Assembly (NCBI RefSeq): GCF_020866925.1
Contig: NZ_JAJGAK010000001.1
Coordinates: 620,001 to 684,000, forward strand
DNA: 64,000 bases
Direction: 5' to 3'
Source of the DNA: Noviluteimonas lactosilytica
Lineage (GTDB): Bacteria > Pseudomonadota > Gammaproteobacteria > Xanthomonadales > Xanthomonadaceae
Shown here: positions 62,746 to 64,000 of the stretch, one piece after another
Position numbering within the stretch: position 1 is the first letter of the stretch
Layout of the letters: each line of letters begins with the position of its first letter
Translations under genes and position numbers: made by a program
Notes under the pieces: model-generated
Database searches by the model: none
The model's input: only the letters and a program-made list of their open reading frames with translations
What the model was told of the DNA's origin: nothing

Positions 62746-64000
62746 GACGCGGTGGCTCCTTCGGGGGTGGTTTCGCCGCCTTCGGGCGGGTTCGAGGGGT
62801 TGGACAGCGGCGCGTTCGCGCCGTTCGGGATCGTTCCGCCCAGGGCGATGGGGGAAATGGTGGTCGGTACCGCCAGGCGAAGGCGGAAGCCCGCGCCGGG
62901 CCGGCAATCGACCTGCAGTTCGCCGCCGTGCTGGGCCAGGCGCTCGCGCATGCCGCGCAGGCCGTTGCCGGGGATGAGCGCTTCGGCGCCCGCGCCGTCG
63001 TCGCGCGCTTCGATGACGATGCCGCCGTCGATGCGCCGCGCGTCGATCCACAGGTTGTGCGCGCCGGCGTGGCGCACGGCGTTGGTGATGATTTCCTGCG
63101 TGCAGCGCAGCAGCACGTGCGCGCGCTCGGGATCCTCGAGGGTCAGCGGCTCCTCGATGTCCATGTGGATCGCGAGCGAAGGCACGTTCTCGGCGAGCGG
63201 ACGCAATGCGGCGCCGAGGTCGATCGATCCGCCCTCGCGCAGCTGGCTCACCGCTTCGCGCACGTCGGTCAGCAACAGGCGCGCGAGCGTATGCGCCTGC
63301 TGCACGTGTTCCTTGACGCGGCCTTCGGAGAGATGGCCGGCGACTTCGAGGTTCAGGCTCAGTGCGGTGAGGTGATGGCCGAGCAGGTCGTGCAGTTCGC
63401 GCGAGATGCGCGTGCGCTCGTTGACGCGTGCGCTTTCGGCGAGCAGCGCACGCGTCGCGCGAAGTTCGGAGTTCAGGCGGCGTTGTTCCTCGCGCGCTTG
63501 CGCCTGCTGCCGCGCGACCAGGCTGGTGACGAACACGAATCCGGAGAAACCTGCATACAACACGGATTGCATGAGCGCTTCGAGCAGCGGGAAGTTCAAC
63601 CCGTGCACGAACACCGGCACGACGGCGAGCTGGCTGAGGACCAGCCACGCCACGCCCAGCGGGAGCGGGAGCAGCCACGGCAGCACGCACGCGGCCACCA
63701 TCAGCAGCACGCTGCCCAGGCCGCTCTCGTTCCAGTAGCTCACGCCCACCGCGGCGAGCGTGAGGATGAGCAGGAGTGCGAAGTCGCCCACGGTCCGGCG
63801 CCGCACCCCCAAACCGCGCGTCAGCCAGGCGTAACTGACCCCGAACGCGAAGTACGACACCCACCCCTGCCAGGGCATCGGGCGCAGGGCGAGCGCTTCC
63901 TCCGCCCCCTCGCCGAACAAGGGGACGAGCCACGAATACAACAGGGGCAGGCTGACGACGGCCCAGGTGAACAGGCCGGCATAGCGGAGCAGGCGGTCGT
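62742..64000 (-). CDS. HisKA_3 sensor histidine kinase, truncated by window edge
   Basis: The frame is open to the last base, so the N-terminus is outside the window. The visible part has about five membrane helices (FTWAVVSLPLLYSW, WVSYFAFGVSYAWL, LLLILTLAAVGVSY, LLMVAACVLPWLLPL, VLYAGFSGFVFV) and a HisKA_3 core: ERTRISRELHDLLGHHLTALSLNLEVA with the phospho-His. The ATPase region has CTQEIITNAVRHAGA and GNGLRGMRERL. It phosphorylates the response regulator downstream. A C-terminal Pro/Thr-rich tail (PTTISPIALGG onward) follows. The TTG at 63941 is not the start. Confidence 0.9.
   Translation of the reverse strand, partial: DRLLRYAGLFTWAVVSLPLLYSWLVPLFGEGAEEALALRPMPWQGWVSYFAFGVSYAWLTRGLGVRRRTVGDFALLLILTLAAVGVSYWNESGLGSVLLMVAACVLPWLLPLPLGVAWLVLSQLAVVPVFVHGLNFPLLEALMQSVLYAGFSGFVFVTSLVARQQAQAREEQRRLNSELRATRALLAESARVNERTRISRELHDLLGHHLTALSLNLEVAGHLSEGRVKEHVQQAHTLARLLLTDVREAVSQLREGGSIDLGAALRPLAENVPSLAIHMDIEEPLTLEDPERAHVLLRCTQEIITNAVRHAGAHNLWIDARRIDGGIVIEARDDGAGAEALIPGNGLRGMRERLAQHGGELQVDCRPGAGFRLRLAVPTTISPIALGGTIPNGANAPLSNPSNPPEGGETTPEGATAS

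Overview
The window is a high-GC, densely packed chromosomal segment of a gammaproteobacterium that looks like the Xanthomonadaceae, most likely Lysobacter or a close relative. The main evidence is gene order: tig-clpP-clpX-lon-hup followed by tRNA-Val, tRNA-Asp and ppiD; phoB-phoR-ppk-ppx as one overlapping operon; and creB-creC-creD. Several genes begin with GTG or TTG, and some appear to be leaderless. No phage, plasmid, integrase or CRISPR array is visible. The species assignment is an inference.

Layout. 1-4470: the end of gloB, an MltD-like lytic transglycosylase and fabI (+), converging on ppiD (-) across a terminator that sits inside a GGGATTC inverted repeat. 4577-11540 (-): tRNA-Asp, tRNA-Val, hup, lon, clpX, clpP, tig and tRNA-Leu, a proteostasis block with a good heat-shock-type promoter in front of lon. 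11575-14067 (-): a small lipoprotein and a tRNA cluster (Lys, His, Arg, Pro) split by a gene for a secreted SdrD-like repeat protein. 14169-16839: a Bax-inhibitor-1/YccA-type gene broken by an in-frame TAA, then isocitrate dehydrogenase, a CxxC carboxymuconolactone-decarboxylase-family protein and glutaredoxin. 17005-24420 (+): an M48 periplasmic protease, then the phosphate operon phoB-phoR-ppk-ppx behind a three-unit Pho box. 24434-29732 (-): a YtrA-type GntR regulator, an ABC transporter and an S9 peptidase. 29928-31584 (+): a glycosyltransferase and a PAP2 phosphatase. 31824-35443 (-): creBCD. 35484-45212: rlmJ, a cation diffusion facilitator, a GNAT protein, mfd, a DUF3592 protein, an endonuclease-V-like protein lacking key active-site residues, a lipoprotein and two convergent pirins. 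45324-49147 (-): MOSC, hydrolase, rlmKL and phospholipid methyltransferase-like genes. 49199-53547 (+): amidase, tesB, a DUF2007 protein, a membrane-fused ECF sigma factor and bpt. 53637-55260 (-): a hypothetical gene and purT. 55344-59676 (+): a lipoprotein, then an SPFH / ribbon-helix-helix / DUF4177 / small membrane protein operon followed by an M15 peptidase and an acyltransferase. 59740-64000 (-): DNA glycosylase, DUF423, an SRPBCC protein and a DesRK-type two-component system cut by the window edge.

The intergenic repeats are unusual. There is a roughly 131-bp nested palindrome with 29-bp perfect arms and two inner hairpins (31620-31750). There is a 24-bp-arm hairpin of REP type (53578-53629), two GGGAAAC and one GGGATTC inverted-repeat elements, and a triplicated 14-mer over the creC ribosome-binding site.

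The best candidates for undescribed biology are the SPFH/RHH operon with two TGATATCA palindromes spaced one helical turn apart, the sigma factor fused to a multi-pass membrane domain with a possible self-recognised promoter, the apparently catalytically dead endonuclease V homologue, and the cloverleaf-like palindrome. All functions are assigned from sequence reading alone; no database search was run.
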